A stretch of 64,000 nucleotides of DNA from contig NW_024104665.1 of the NCBI RefSeq assembly GCF_003945595.2, positions 649,651 to 713,650 on the forward strand, read 5' to 3'. Below, in pieces: positions 1-13,290 of the stretch. This stretch comes from Pipra filicauda (taxonomy: Eukaryota > Chordata > Aves > Passeriformes > Pipridae). The translations under genes and the position numbers were made by a program. Under the pieces are notes generated by a model. The model saw only the letters and a list, made by a program, of their open reading frames with translations. It searched no databases and was not told where the DNA came from. Within the stretch, counting starts at the first letter, position 1. Every line of letters begins with the position of its first letter.

Positions 1-3000
1 AGAGAAGGTAAATAAAGGACTAAACAAGAACTATGAACACTCAAATTCTCAGATAGCTGATTTTAAACAAGCAAAAGGAATTGCAATGAAGTTGTGGATA
101 GGCAGGTTCAGAAAGTGATTAGGCAAATTAGAAGAGGATAGGTTTATGAGTACCTAGTAAACATGATAGTGCAGGTGCAAACTCTCAGTTCGGGAAGTCT
201 CTAAGCTGGTGCCTTCCTGGGAGCTGGATGGATACAGCAGGGAAAGAATTACTCTGTATATACCCCTTTTCTTATAGCTGTTGTTACACTGGACTATGTA
301 CACCTTTGACTCAGTCTGGTAGTGCTAGACTATGAATTATGTTTTTTCCCCACTTAGTAGCATGAGAAATGACTTCTTGTCGGTCTGGTACAAATGGCAC
401 AACACATCACAGAGTGAATGGAGAGGGTGTTTTGTGATGAGGTGGTCTCTGCACAGCACATGAGGAGAACCATGCTTGTGGCAAGGGTACCCACATTCCT
501 CTCTGGCTTTACAAGTGGAGGGGATGATGGAAAGTACTACAAAGCAACGTGCTCTTCATTTTATACAGATCATATGTCCTAAGTGATTGAAAACACATTT
601 TTACAACAGAGAGAATGAATGGCCACAGTTAATTTAGTAGATGGGAATCTGCTCTGGGAAAGTGAACAACAGCTGATCAGAGGGTCATGTTCTTGCTGAT
701 AGTGTGGCTGCTGATGTTTTTTCCATATCAGTGTTAAAGAGGGAAACCAGCAGCTCATATGCCAATGGAAGGGCTATCTGTTACGAGTGTCAACACTTTG
801 TAAACTACTTCACTATACTCCCTGTCTCTTCTCTTTACCTCTTAGCCTCTGCTTTAATAAATATTTTAGATGGAGAGATATTCTCCACATGACCCAAATG
901 TGCTGTGTAGATGTACTGTAAATGTGTAGAAGAACAGAGCCTCCTTTTACCACCTGCTCTGGGTTCCACTTGTGAAAATCTGATGGTAGAATGAGCAGAA
1001 CAGACTGAGGGAAGTCATGTGAAACAGTAAATATGCTCCAATTCAGTCATAAAAGCTGATATTAAAAAAATGTTAGTCAAAACACTTGATAAATCTGTGT
1101 GGGTAGATGCTGATTTTTAGAATGCAACTTAAATGAGTTGTGCTGCAGTTCTGCAGTATTTAGTTCATGTTGTGGGGGTTTTTTTCCTTTTTTTTTTTCC
1201 ATTTCTGATTTTTGTCCAAAACTAGAAGTGCAGGAAATCCCTCAAGAAATGCAGTTCTGGAGATTTCCAGCTTACTTTGGGGCTCTAGAGATTCAGATAG
1301 TTTGGGTAAACCTGTGAACTTTTGGATGTTTATCTGAACTGAACCTGAACTCTAAATCTTCTAGGGTTCACCCAGCTAAGTCACAGGGAGGAAGGCCTAT
1401 AATGATAATTTTAATGTTATTTTCTCATTCATCCATGGGTATGACCCTCCCAGCCTCCTGAGAATTTCTTTGTGCTGCATGAAACAAAGAGAAAGCTAAA
1501 TAACGTGTATTACATATGCACGATTAAACATTGTACGCACCATTACAGTTTCAGCTGCTATATATCCTAGTTGCTGATCTTCGCAGTAGGATTTAGTTAG
1601 AAAACAGATGACTGTTTCCAGCCTGGCACCCCTCTAATGACATCTTTCATGCTACATGAAGATAACTTAGAGAAAATGTACCAGAGACAAAATTACTAAA
1701 TTATAGTAGGCAAAGCAATAAAAAGAAAAAAAGCTCTTAAAAAACACATACGTGAATGTGTAGTGTTCATTCTGTCAAGCTTTAAGAAGTGACTATAATC
1801 ACTTTTTCCTTGTCTGACTGTGTAATCACAGCATCTGAGTTCTTGATGTTTATCTATGGAGACCTCTGGGAAACAGGGGAGCAGTTTATAATCTCTATTC
1901 TGTAGAAAAGAATTTTCTATAATACCAAAGATAACATCATACCTTTCCTGATGTCAAAGGCAAAGAACTAGCTGATTTTTCTTGCTGTGAAATTTTCCTA
2001 GTAGAAGTTAATGTAAGAAATCCACAGCAGAGTGAGGAATGGAGTCATGATTTCCTTCTACTTTGTCAAACTATCCACACATACCCCATCATCCACAACA
2101 ATTATCACTAGATCAAATTTGTACTCCTGTATTATGTGTAAGGAAGCCATGATATGTTCCCTGAGGGTTCTCTGGTTTGAAAACACACAGAAGTGCTACA
2201 CTGGCCTAGCTCTCATGTCTTCTGTTCTTTTGAGACTGTATCAGGAATAAGAGGGCTCTTGCACATATTGACACACAGGTGTGGTGAAAACATAGTGTAT
2301 ATAGTATTATAGTGTCCTTCCAGATGCAAGAAAATGAATTGCTAGAAAAGAATGTGACTAAATTTCCGTGCGTGTACCAGCAGATAAGAGTTTTGGTCAC
2401 AAGTCTGGAGAGGCAGTGCGCTTTGTTCTAAAGCTTACTTCCCAAATGCCTTCCCAAGTTGTACTTCTAATGTTTATGAAATCATTGTGACTGTATTACC
2501 ACATCAGCAATCATTTATGGCTTTGGAGCTGCCTGTCACTCTAGGGGATATTCGGAAGAGCTCACTTGATTTTCAAAGGAATTTGGAAACCATCGGCGCT
2601 CTGTGTGAGCTCCCGGGTTTTCCACAGAACTTGGCATTCAGCAAGGCTATGCTGCTCTCATCAGCTTTTCTCCATGGGAGCAGCTGCACGTTTAGACCTC
2701 TTCAAAACTTTAAGGACTGCTGTTAGATCCTTTAGGCATATGAAACGTCTGCTGCAAAGTTCAGACTAGGCTTGATTTTTGACAGGACTCTCAAAGAAAT
2801 TACAGTTACTTTATACTTTCGAACAGGAACTGTGTGGGATTCAATAATTTTGTGGGATTTGCAGATTTTTGAAATTTGGCTAGCTTTCTGTTTTCTTCTG
2901 AGTGTGGATCCATGCAGACACGAAGTTCACAGATATAAAGCTCCAAAAGCGGTAGCTTAAGGAATGATTTTCACCAGTCTTTGCAAATGGAGTTTCCCAG

Positions 3001-5182
3001 CCTGGCATACTTATTGCACACTGTATTTCACATTACACTCAGTCTTTCTAAAATATCACTTCCCGAAGAGTAGGCTTGAATCAAAACACTCTCTAAGCTT
3101 ATTCAGCTTCTAGAAATATCCTACTGGAAAAGTTTGTGTTTTTTCTCCTCTTGAAGCCAATGCATTGGGACAATGAGGGGGAGAAAGGTGTTAATGAACA
3201 AATCCTCCAGAGGCAACAGCTTAGAAATGTCCATGCCAGTAGGATGCAGGAATACCTCCTAGATGTACTTAACTTCGTGTGTGCAACTATGTTTGCATAG
3301 CAGATCAAAGATTACCTTCTATACACAAAGTCCCACAGGAGGTCTGAACCAGGGGAATTAAACTTACTTGAAGGATACAACAAGGTGAATTTTTTTATGA
3401 TCAAAGATTGCTTTGGGGCTTTTCCCACAGAACAAACTCTTAGCCTTAGCTTGAGATGTAGATATAAAATTGATTCAAATGTTCATGGTCTGAAACCTTT
3501 CTAGTTTATCTAAATATGCATTGTTCCTCTACTTTTGTCTTAGTATTGATATTTATTTTGTCATCCAAAGAATGGTTATGATTTCCTTTTGAAACCAAAG
3601 TATTGGATGAAATTGGATTATTTGCAAAAAATACTTAGAGTGGTGAGACTTGCAATGTCTTTGAAAATGTTTTACAGAGAAGTACACTGAAAGCAGGTCA
3701 CAATCGGCAGTAAGATTCTAGCGCTGATGTAGATTCATCTTGGAGAGATAAAATGGGATTATCAGTGGAAATTAAAACAATCAAAGGAGTGAAGCATAAG
3801 AATAAGCAGTCGATTTCACATGCCCTCAAAAGAGAATCTTTCAACTGGGGCTTCAAATAAGGAAACATTTCCACTAGAGGTGCAGTTAGGAGAAATAATT
3901 GGGTTGGTTGAACTCTGGGTGAGTTGAGCCCCAACCTCCTTGTGACTCAGGTCTGATTCTGCCCTGACCAGAACACATGCTCTTTGCCGAGACCAGATTC
4001 ATCCCTTTCTGAGTCCCAGTGCCACAAGTTGAAGCACTAGCTCTTAATAATGTCAAACAGTAAGGCAGCTAAGATCTCAGGCCTGGTGGGGATCTATGCA
4101 GCATGGTTTGGACCCCCTTTATACCTAGGCCACTGTAGTGTGCTATGACACTTTTGATTTCCCTTGTTGCACTTATTTATTTGTGAGTCATACAATTCTA
4201 TCAGCTCACAGTCCAGTTTCTTCTCTTCTGATGAAGTCTGAGAATGGTGATTAATGTCTTATGTTTTGTTGTGCCATGAGTTGCCATGGAAATGAACTTG
4301 AGATTGCAAATCTAATAAGTATCCTATATTGTGGAACAAAGAAGAGCAGGAAGTGATGACACTCGTGGGCAAGAAGCTTTATGTGAAAGTCTGTTGCCTG
4401 AGATCAGTATGGGTCAACCTGACTGTCCTGGTAGTGCCTATTCTGTGTTTTAGCACATCAGGAGATCGTACTGCAACTTCCTCTGATGAGGAGTAAGTCG
4501 TTACATAAGTATGGATTTTAGATCCTCATTTTCTATATGCTTTTTAAAATACTGGGCATGAAATTCTTGTTGCTTACTGGATGAAAGTTTTTTCGTTGCA
4601 AAAAAGGGAAGAAAATACGACCAAAAGCAAAAAAAAAAATGTAGCAAAAATTCAAGAATGGCTAAGAAAAATGCCAAGGCCCTCCATTCTAGCCCAGGAT
4701 GCAGTGCTCTGTAGGGAATGTACCGAGGATATGTGTAGTATCAGAGCAATGTTACACGATGCCTCCATTGTTAAACTGTCAAAACAGCTGTTCATCTGCA
4801 GTGTAGGGACTTCCCGGGGCAGGCATTGTGTCTTGACCTTTGTGTTTTATAGTCAGTGGTCCTTACTTCCTTCACCTCTAATACGCTTCAAAATCATGCA
4901 GGATTTTGCAGACTGAAAGAAACACAAAGTTATTAGAAGGGGTGGTGCAATCTCTGAACAGCTACTATTATTGTTTCCTAGTCAGTGATACTGCCAAGTG
5001 TGTAGGAAGCTGAATTCTTCCTGTACAAGCACTTTTCATAATTTGTACCTTAATTTTTACTATGCTGGGTAAAATCACTTCCTTTCCTGGCTATTTTCTC
5101 TTTGGGCATGTGTGAAAAGGCCACAAAATTCTAAGGATAATGCAGCTCTGCTCAGTGCTCTCCTTTTTCAGAACTACGGTGC
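1..5182. other. AT-rich non-coding DNA, no gene seen
   Basis: No frame in this stretch gives a recognisable protein. Open frames are short and unrelated to known domains, and no convincing exon with paired splice sites stands out. The content is AT-rich unique-looking DNA with a T-rich run near 1179-1200 and an A-rich run near 4628-4640. Repeats too old to recognise by eye may be present. Confidence 0.6.
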
Positions 5183-5650
5183 GTGCAGCATGCAGGATTG
5201 TGCTGGGAATTTCTCCCCTCGCGCTTGAGCCCTGCCTACGATTTATGGGAGAAGGATGGAAGGAGTGACATTTGGAACAGAGCGATGCCTAGTGCTTATT
5301 TCCCAGTAGAACTTTCAACTTCAAAGATTGAGATGCTTTTCTTTATTAAATGGAGTGAATATTTCAGTGTTTTCAACTCCAAGCCCGTCAGCGGATCTCC
5401 GTATTGTGTCGAGGGGCCCAGCTGCCGATTCTCTGGGGCAGTGCTGTTAGCGGTGCCGCTAATCCAGCCCGGTGGGCTGAGGAGAGGAGAGGAGAGGAGA
5501 GCTGTGCTCAGGCTCTGCTTTTCTCTCGTGGCTTTGGCTGCGGTCACTGAGAGCAAACCTTTAAAAAGAGACTCGGCTTTGTGATAAACAAGGTGGGCCC
5601 TGCAGAGCCAGGACTTGCCCCCCCTTGGTTGGGAAAATGTTACCGGCTGC
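5183..5650. promoter_or_regulatory. CpG-rich segment beside the satellite, possible promoter or first exon
   Basis: CpG dinucleotides, rare in the surrounding DNA, cluster here: at least eight fall between about 5388 and 5483, with more up to 5650. The segment is also GC-richer than its left flank. A TATA-like TTTAAAAAG lies near 5561, and an AAG|GTGGGC donor-like site near 5590 could close an exon reading rightward. This pattern fits a small CpG island or promoter with the satellite in the following intron, but it could also be a GC-rich old repeat. No protein is recognised in the open frames here. The call rests on composition only. Confidence 0.3.
5480..5501. repeat. GGAGA microsatellite
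   Basis: About four tandem copies of GGAGA lie within the CpG-rich segment, giving a short purine-only strand. Confidence 0.85.
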
Positions 5651-8100
5651 CTTTGAACCTCTGCTTCTTCAGCTGGCAGCTCTTAATGAGGCTAGATTGG
5701 ACTGGGCCGAACCGGTCTGAACTGGGCCGAACAGCTCTGAACTGGTCCAAACCGGTTTGAACCGGTCTAAACCGGTCTGAACCAGTTTGAAGCGGTCCGA
5801 ACCGGTCTGAACCGGTCTAAACCGGTCTGAATCGGTCCGAACTGGTCTGAACCAGTCTAAACCAGTCCGAACCTGTTTGAACCGCTCTGAACTGGTTTGA
5901 ACCGGTCTAAACCGGTCCGAACCGGTCCGAAACGGTCTGAACTGGTCTGAACCGGTCCAAACCGGTCTGAACCGGTCTAAACAGGTTTGAACCGCTCTAA
6001 ACCGGTCCGAACCGGACTGAACCGATCTAAACCGGTCTGAACCGGTCCAAACCAGTTTGAACCGGTCTGAACTGGTCTAAACTGGTTTGAACCGGTCTAA
6101 ACCGCTCCGAACCGGTCTGAACCTGTCCGAACAAGTTTGAACCGGTCTGAACTGGTTTGAACCGGTCTGAACCGGTCCGAACCAGTTTGAACCGGTCTAA
6201 ACTGGTCTGAACCGGTCTGAACTGGTCTGAACTGGTCTGAACCGGTACGAACCAGTCTAAACCGGTCCGAACCCGTTTGAAACGGTCTGAACCGGTCTAA
6301 ACTGGTTTGAACCGGTCTAAACCGGTCCGAACCGGTCTGAACCGGTCTGAACCAGTTTGAACTGGATTGAACCGGTCTAAACCGGTTCGAACCGGTCTGA
6401 ACCGGTCTGAACTGGTCTAAACCGGTCTAAACCGGTCTGAACTGGTCAAAACTGGTTTGAACCGGTCTAAACCGGTCTGAACCGGTCCGAACCAGTTTGA
6501 ACCGGTCTGAACTGGTTTGAACCGGTCTGAACTGGTCTGAACTGGTCTAAACTGGTTTGAACCGGTCTAAACCGGTCCGAACCAGTTTGAACCGGTCCGA
6601 ACCGGTCTTAACCGGTCTGAACTGGTCTAAACCGGTCTAAACTGGTCTGAACTGGTCTAAACTGGTTTGAACCGGTCTAAATCGGTCTGAACCGGTCGGA
6701 ACTAGTCTGAACCGGTTTGAAATGGTTTGAACCGGTCTAAACTGGTCTGAACCGGTACGAACAAGTTTGAACCTGTCTGAACCGGTTTGAACCGGTCCGA
6801 ACCAGTTTGAACCGGTCTAAACCGGTCTGAACCGGTCCGAACCAGTTTGAACCGGTTTGAACTGGTCTAAACTGGTTTGAACCGGTCCGAACCAGTTTGA
6901 ACCGGTCTAAACCGGTCTGAACCGGTCCAAACCAGTTTGAACCGGTCTGAACTGGTCTAAACCGGTTTGAACCGGTCTAAACCGGTCCGAACCGTTCTGA
7001 ACTGGTTTGAACCGGTCTAAACTGGTCTGAACTGGTCTAAACTGGTTTGAACCGGTCTAAACTGGTCTGAACTGGTCTAAACTGGTTTGAACCGGTCCGA
7101 ACCGGTTTGAACTGGTCAAAACCGGTTTGAACCGGTCTAAACCGGTCTGAACCAATTTGAACTGGTTTGAACCGGTCTGAACCGGTCTGAACCGGTTTGA
7201 ACTGGTCTAAACTGGTTTGAACCGGCCCGAACCAGTTTGAACCGGTCTAAACCGGTCTGAACCGGTCCGAACCGGTTTGAACCGGTCTAAACCGGTCTGA
7301 ACCAGTCTGAACCAGTTTGAACCGGTCCGAACCGGTCTGAACCGGTTTGAACCGGTTTGAACTGGTTTGATCCGGTCTAAACCGGTGTGAACCGGTCCGA
7401 ACCAGTTTGAACCGGTTTGAACTGGTCTAAACTGGTTTGAACCGGCCCGAACCAGTTTCAACCGGTCTAAACCGGTCTGAACCGGTCCGAACCGGTTTGA
7501 ACCAGTCTAAACCGGTCTGAACCAGTCTGAACCAGTTTGAACCGGTCCGAACCGGTCTGAACCGGTTTGAACTGGTTAGAACTGGTCCAAACTGGTTTGA
7601 ACCGGTCTAAACCGGTCTTAACTGGTCTGAACTGGTCTAAACCGGTCTAAACTGGTCTGAGCTGGTCAAAACTGGTTTGAACCGGTCTAAACCGGTCTGA
7701 ACTGGTTTGAACTGGTTTGAACCGGTCTAAACCGGTCTGAACCGGTCCGAACCAGTTTGAACCGGTCTAAACTGGTCTGAACCGGTCTGAACTGGTCTGA
7801 ACCGGTACGAACCGGTCTAAACCGGTCCGAACCCGTTTGAAACGGTCTGAACCGGTCTAAACTGGTTTGAACCGGTCTAAACCGGTCTGAACCGGTCCGA
7901 ACCAGTTTGAACCGGTCTGAACCGGTTTGAACCGGTCTGAACTGGTCTGAACTGGTCTAAACTGGTTTGAACCAGTCTAAACCGGTCTGAACCGGTCCGA
8001 ACCGGTCCGAACCGGTCTTAACCGGTCTGAACTGGTCTAAACCGGTCTAAACTGGTCTGAACTGGTTTGAACCGGTCTAAATCGGTCTGAACCGGTCGGA

Positions 8101-8742
8101 ACTGGTCTGAACCGGTTTGAACTGGTTTGAACCGGTCTAAACTGGTCTGAACTGGTCCGAACCAGTTTGAACCGGTCTGAACCGGTTTGAACCGGTCCGA
8201 ACCAGTTTGAACCGGTTTGAACTGGTCTAAACTGGTTTGAACCGGTCCGAACCAGTTTGAACCGGTCTAAACCGGTCTGAACCGGTCCGAACCAGTTTGA
8301 ACCGGTCTAAACCGGTCTGAACCGGTCCGAACCAGTTTGAACCGGTCTGAACCGGTCTAAACCGGTCTGAACCGGTCTAAACCGGTCCGAACCGGTCTGA
8401 ACCGGTTTGAACTGGTCTAAACTGGTTTGAACCAGCCCGAACCAGTTTGAACCGGTCTAAACCGGTCTGAACTGGTCAAAAGCGGTTTGAACCGGTCTAA
8501 ACCGGTCTGAACCAATTTGAACTGGTTTGAACCGGTCTGAACCGGTCTGAACCGGTTTGAACTGGTCTAAACTGGTTTGAACCGGGCCGAACCAGTTTGA
8601 ACCGGTCTAAACCGGTCTGAACCAGTCTGAACCAGTTTGAACCGGTCCGAACCGGTCTGAACCGGTTTGAACTGGTTTGAACCGGCCTGAACCGGTTTGA
8701 ACTGGTTTGAACCGGTCTGAACCGGTCTGAACTGGTCCAAAC
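8101..8742. repeat. Higher-order repeat block, copy 1
   Basis: This 642-bp block of the satellite reappears at 12306-12947 with a constant offset of 4205 bp and no difference found by eye. Shared private variants include an AGCGG unit following TCAAA, an ACCAATTTGA unit, an ACCGGGCCGA unit and an ACCGGCCTGA unit. The match shows recent block duplication or an assembly duplication. Confidence 0.85.
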
Positions 8743-8870
8743 CAGTTTGAACCGGTCTAAACCGGTCTGAACTGGTTTGAACCGGTCTAAACCGGTCTGA
8801 ACCGGTTTGAACTGGTCTAAACTGGTTTGAACCGGCCCGAACCAGTTTGAACCGGTCTAAACCGGTCTGA
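8631..8870. repeat. Higher-order repeat block, second family (copies at 8631 and 11161)
   Basis: About 240 bp of satellite here matches 11161-11400 at an offset of 2530 bp, with very few differences seen (for example CCGG versus CTGG in one unit). A shorter part, roughly 8691-8870, also recurs at about 8911-9090. The array therefore grew by blockwise amplification of tens of units at a time, not only by single-unit slippage. Confidence 0.7.
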
Positions 8871-11724
8871 ACCAGTCTGAACCAGTTTGAACCGGTCCGA
8901 ACCGGTCTGAACCGGTTTGAACTGGTTTGAACCGGTCTGAACCGGTCTGAACTGGTCCAAACCAGTTTGAACCGGTCTAAACCGGTCTGAACTGGTTTGA
9001 ACCGGTCTAAACCGGTCTGAACCGGTTTGAACTGGTCTAAACTGGTTTGAACCGGCCCGAACCAGTTTGAACCGGTCTAAACCGGTCTGAACCGGTCCGA
9101 ACCAGTTTGAACCGGTCTAAACCGGTTTGAACCGGTCCGAACCAGTTTGAACCGGTCTGAACTGGTCTAAACCGGTTTGAACCGGTCTAAACCGGTCCGA
9201 ACTGGTCTGAACCGGTTTGAACTGGTTTGAACTGGTCTAAACTGGTTTGAACCGGTCTAAACTGGTCTGAACTGGTCAAAACCGGTTTGAACCGGTCTAA
9301 ACCGGTCTGAACCGGTTTGAACTGGTTTGAACCGGTCTGAACCGGTCGGAACTGGTCTAAACTGGTTTGAACCGGCCCGAACCAGTTTGAACCGGTCTTA
9401 ACCGGTCTGAACCGGTCCGAACCAGTTTGAACCGGTTTGAACTGGTTTGAACTGGTTTGAACCGGTCTAAACCGGTCTGAACCGGTCCGAACCAGTTTGA
9501 ACCGGTCCAAATCGGTCTTAACCGGTCTGAACTGGTCTAAACCGGTCTAAACTGGTCTGAACTGGTCAAAACTGGTTTGAACCGGTCTAAACCGGTCTGA
9601 ACCGGTTTGAACCGGTCTAAACCGGTCTGAACCGGTCCGAACCAGTTTGAACCGGTCTAAACTGGTCTAAACTGGTTTGAACCCGTCTAAATCGGTCTGA
9701 ACCGGTCGGAACTGGTCTGAACCGGTTTGAACTGGTTTGAACCAGTCTGAACTGGTCTGAACCGGTCCGAACCAGTTTGAACCGGTCTGAACTGCTCTGA
9801 ACCGGTCCGAACCAGTTTGAACCGGTCTGAACTGGTCTAAAGTGGTTTGAACCGGTCTAAATCGGTCCGAACCGGTCTGAACTGGTTTGAACTGGTCTAA
9901 ACCGGTCTGAACCGGTCTGAACCAGTCTGAACTGGTGTAAACCAGTTTGAACCGGTTTAAACCGGTCCGAACCGGTCTAAACCGGTCTGAACTGGTCTAA
10001 ACTGGTTTGAACCGGTCTAAACCGGTCTGAACCAGTCCGAACCAGTTTGAACCGGTCCGAACCGGTCTGAACCGGTTTGAACTGGTTTGAACCGGTCTGA
10101 ACTGGTCTGAACCGGTCTGAACTGGTCTAAACTGGTTTGAACCGCTCCGAACCAGTTTGAACCGGTCTGAACTGGTCTAAACTGGTTTGAACCGGTCCGA
10201 ACCGGTCTGAACCGGTTTGAACTGGTCTAAACCAGTCTGAACTGGTCAAAACCGGTTTGAACCGGTCTGAACCGGTTTGAACTGGTTTGAACCGGTCTGA
10301 ACCGGTTTGAACTGGTCTAAACTGGTTTGAACCGGCCCGAACCAGTTTGAACCGGTCTGAACCGGTCTGAACCGGTCTGAACTGGTCTGAACCGGTTTGA
10401 ACCGGTTTGAACTGGTTTGAACCGGTCTGAACCGGTCCGAACCAGTTTGAACCGGTCCGAACCAGTTTGAACCGGTCTAAACCGGTCTGAACCGGTCCGA
10501 ACCAGTTTGAACCGGTCTAAACCGGTCTGAACCGGTCTAAACCGGTTTGAACCGGTCTAAACCGGTCCGAACCGGTCTGAACTGGTTTGAACTGGTCTAA
10601 ACTGGTTTGAACCGGTCTAAACTGGTCTGAACTGGTCTAAACTGGTTTGAACCGGTCCGAACCGGTCTGAACCGGTTTGAACTGGTCTAAACCGGTCTGA
10701 ACTGGTCAAAACCGGTTTGAACCGGTCTAAACCGGTCTGAACCAATTTGAACTGGTTTGAACCGGTCTGAACCGGTCTGAACCGGTTTGAACTGGTCTAA
10801 ACTGGTTTGAACCGGTCCGAACCGGTTTGAACCGGTCTAAACCGGTCTGAACCAGTCTGAACCAGTTTGAACCGGTTTGAACTGGTTTGAACTGGTTTGA
10901 ACTGGTTTGAACCGGTCTGAACCGGTTTGAACTGGTTTGAACCGGTCTGAACCGGTCTGAACTGGTCTAAACCAGTTTGAACCGGTCTAAACCGGTCTGA
11001 ACTGGTTTGAACAGGTTTGAACCGGTCTAAACCGGTCTGAACCGGTTTGAACTGGTCTAAACTGGTTTGAACCGGCCCGAACCAGTTTGAACCGGTCTAA
11101 ACCGGTCTGAACCGGTCCGAACCGGTTTGAACCGGTCTAAACCGGTCTGAACCAGTCTGAACCAGTTTGAACCGGTCCGAACTGGTCTGAACCGGTTTGA
11201 ACTGGTTTGAACCGGCCTGAACCGGTTTGAACTGGTTTGAACCGGTCTGAACCGGTCTGAACTGGTCCAAACCAGTTTGAACCGGTCTAAACCGGTCTGA
11301 ACTGGTTTGAACCGGTCTAAACCGGTCTGAACCGGTTTGAACTGGTCTAAACTGGTTTGAACCGGCCCGAACCAGTTTGAACCGGTCTAAACCGGTCTGA
11401 ACCGGTCCGAACCAGTTTGAACCGGTCTGAACTGGTCTAAACCGGTTTGAACCGGTCTAAACCGGTCCGAACCGGTCTGAACCGGTTTGAACTGGTTTGA
11501 ACTGGTCTAAACTGGTTTGAACCGGTCTAAACTGGTCTGAACTGTCAAACCGTTTTTGAACCGGTCTAAACCGGTCTGAACTGGTTTGAACCGGTCTAAA
11601 CCGGTCTGAACCGGTTTGAACTGGTCTAAACTGGTTTGAACCGGCCCGAACCAGTTTGAACCGGTCTAAACCGGTCTGAACCGGTCCGAACCAGTTTGAA
11701 CCGGTCTAAACCGGTTTGAACCGG

Positions 11725-12305
11725 TTTGGGAAGCCGTCTAACCGGTCGGACGTCCGAACCAGTTTTGACCGGTCCCAAAACAGGTCTTACGAGGATCTGA
11801 ACTGGTCTAAAACCGGTCTAAACTGGTCTGAAACTGGCAAAACTGGTTGAACCGGTCTAACCGGGTCTGAACCGTTTGAACCGGTCGAAACCGTCTGACC
11901 GTCCAACAATTGAACCGTCTGACTGGTCTAAACTGGTTTGGAACCCGTCTAAAATCGGTCGAACCGTCGGACTGTCTGAACCGTTTGAACTGGTTTTGAA
12001 CCGGTCGGACTGGGTCTGAACCGTCCGAACAAGTTTTGACGCGTCTGAACGGCTCGGAACGCGTTTAACGGTCCGAACCAGTTTTGGAACGCGGTTTGTG
12101 AAACTGGTCCTAAACTGGTGTAACCGTCCGAACCAGTTTTGAACCGGTCTGAACTGGGGCTAAACTGGTTTGACCGTCCCGAAACAGGTCTGAACCGGGT
12201 TTGAACTGGTCTAAACCAGTCTGAACTGGTCAAAAACCGGTTTAACCGGGCGGAACCGGTTTGAACTGGTCTAAAACTGGTTTGAACCGCCCCGAACAAG
12301 TGTGA
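11725..12305. other. Indel-rich patch in the satellite, probable uncorrected sequence
   Basis: The 10-bp register collapses here: single bases are lost and homopolymers stretched (for example GGGG and TTTT inside units) every few tens of bases. The unit order is still recognisable. About 11785-11995 follows the clean block near 9511-9740, including its rare ACCCGTCTAA and ATCGG units. About 12104-12290 follows the clean block near 10121-10310. Almost all differences are 1-2 bp indels, the signature of raw long-read error, not of biological divergence, which elsewhere in the array is substitutional. A first small slip appears at about 11545. Confidence 0.75.
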
Positions 12306-12947
12306 ACTGGTCTGAACCGGTTTGAACTGGTTTGAACCGGTCTAAACTGGTCTGAACTGGTCCGAACCAGTTTGAACCGGTCTGAACCGGTTTGAACCGG
12401 TCCGAACCAGTTTGAACCGGTTTGAACTGGTCTAAACTGGTTTGAACCGGTCCGAACCAGTTTGAACCGGTCTAAACCGGTCTGAACCGGTCCGAACCAG
12501 TTTGAACCGGTCTAAACCGGTCTGAACCGGTCCGAACCAGTTTGAACCGGTCTGAACCGGTCTAAACCGGTCTGAACCGGTCTAAACCGGTCCGAACCGG
12601 TCTGAACCGGTTTGAACTGGTCTAAACTGGTTTGAACCAGCCCGAACCAGTTTGAACCGGTCTAAACCGGTCTGAACTGGTCAAAAGCGGTTTGAACCGG
12701 TCTAAACCGGTCTGAACCAATTTGAACTGGTTTGAACCGGTCTGAACCGGTCTGAACCGGTTTGAACTGGTCTAAACTGGTTTGAACCGGGCCGAACCAG
12801 TTTGAACCGGTCTAAACCGGTCTGAACCAGTCTGAACCAGTTTGAACCGGTCCGAACCGGTCTGAACCGGTTTGAACTGGTTTGAACCGGCCTGAACCGG
12901 TTTGAACTGGTTTGAACCGGTCTGAACCGGTCTGAACTGGTCCAAAC
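12306..12947. repeat. Higher-order repeat block, copy 2
   Basis: This is the second copy of the block at 8101-8742. It is clean 10-bp-register sequence sandwiched between two indel-rich patches, and identity stops right at both patch edges. That arrangement makes a misassembled or patched insertion as plausible as a genuine duplication. Confidence 0.85.
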
Positions 12948-12948
12948 T

Positions 12949-13290
12949 GGGGTGAACCACGGCCCGAACCAGTTTGGGAACGCGGTCTGAACCGGTCTGA
13001 GACCGGTCTGAACAGGTTTGAACTGGTCCTGAACCGTTTTGAACCGGTTTGAACGGTTCGACCGGTCTGAACCGGTCCGGAACAATTTTGAACCGGTCCG
13101 AACAGTTTGAAACCGTTCCGAACCAGTTTGGACCGGTCTAAACCGGTCCTGAACCGGTCAAACCAGTTTGAACGGTCGAACCGGGTCGAAAAAACCGGGT
13201 GGAACAGTCGAAACCCGGTCGAACCGGTCTGAACCGGTTGGACTGTTTCTAAAACTGTTTGAAACCGTCTAAACGGTCTGAAACGGGTCG
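12949..13290. other. Second indel-rich patch in the satellite
   Basis: This is the same kind of register loss as 11725-12305, with extra G or A bases and dropped bases in homopolymers. It starts immediately after the exact copy ending at 12947, and clean 10-bp register resumes at about 13291. It is interpreted as poorly polished sequence. Confidence 0.72.
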
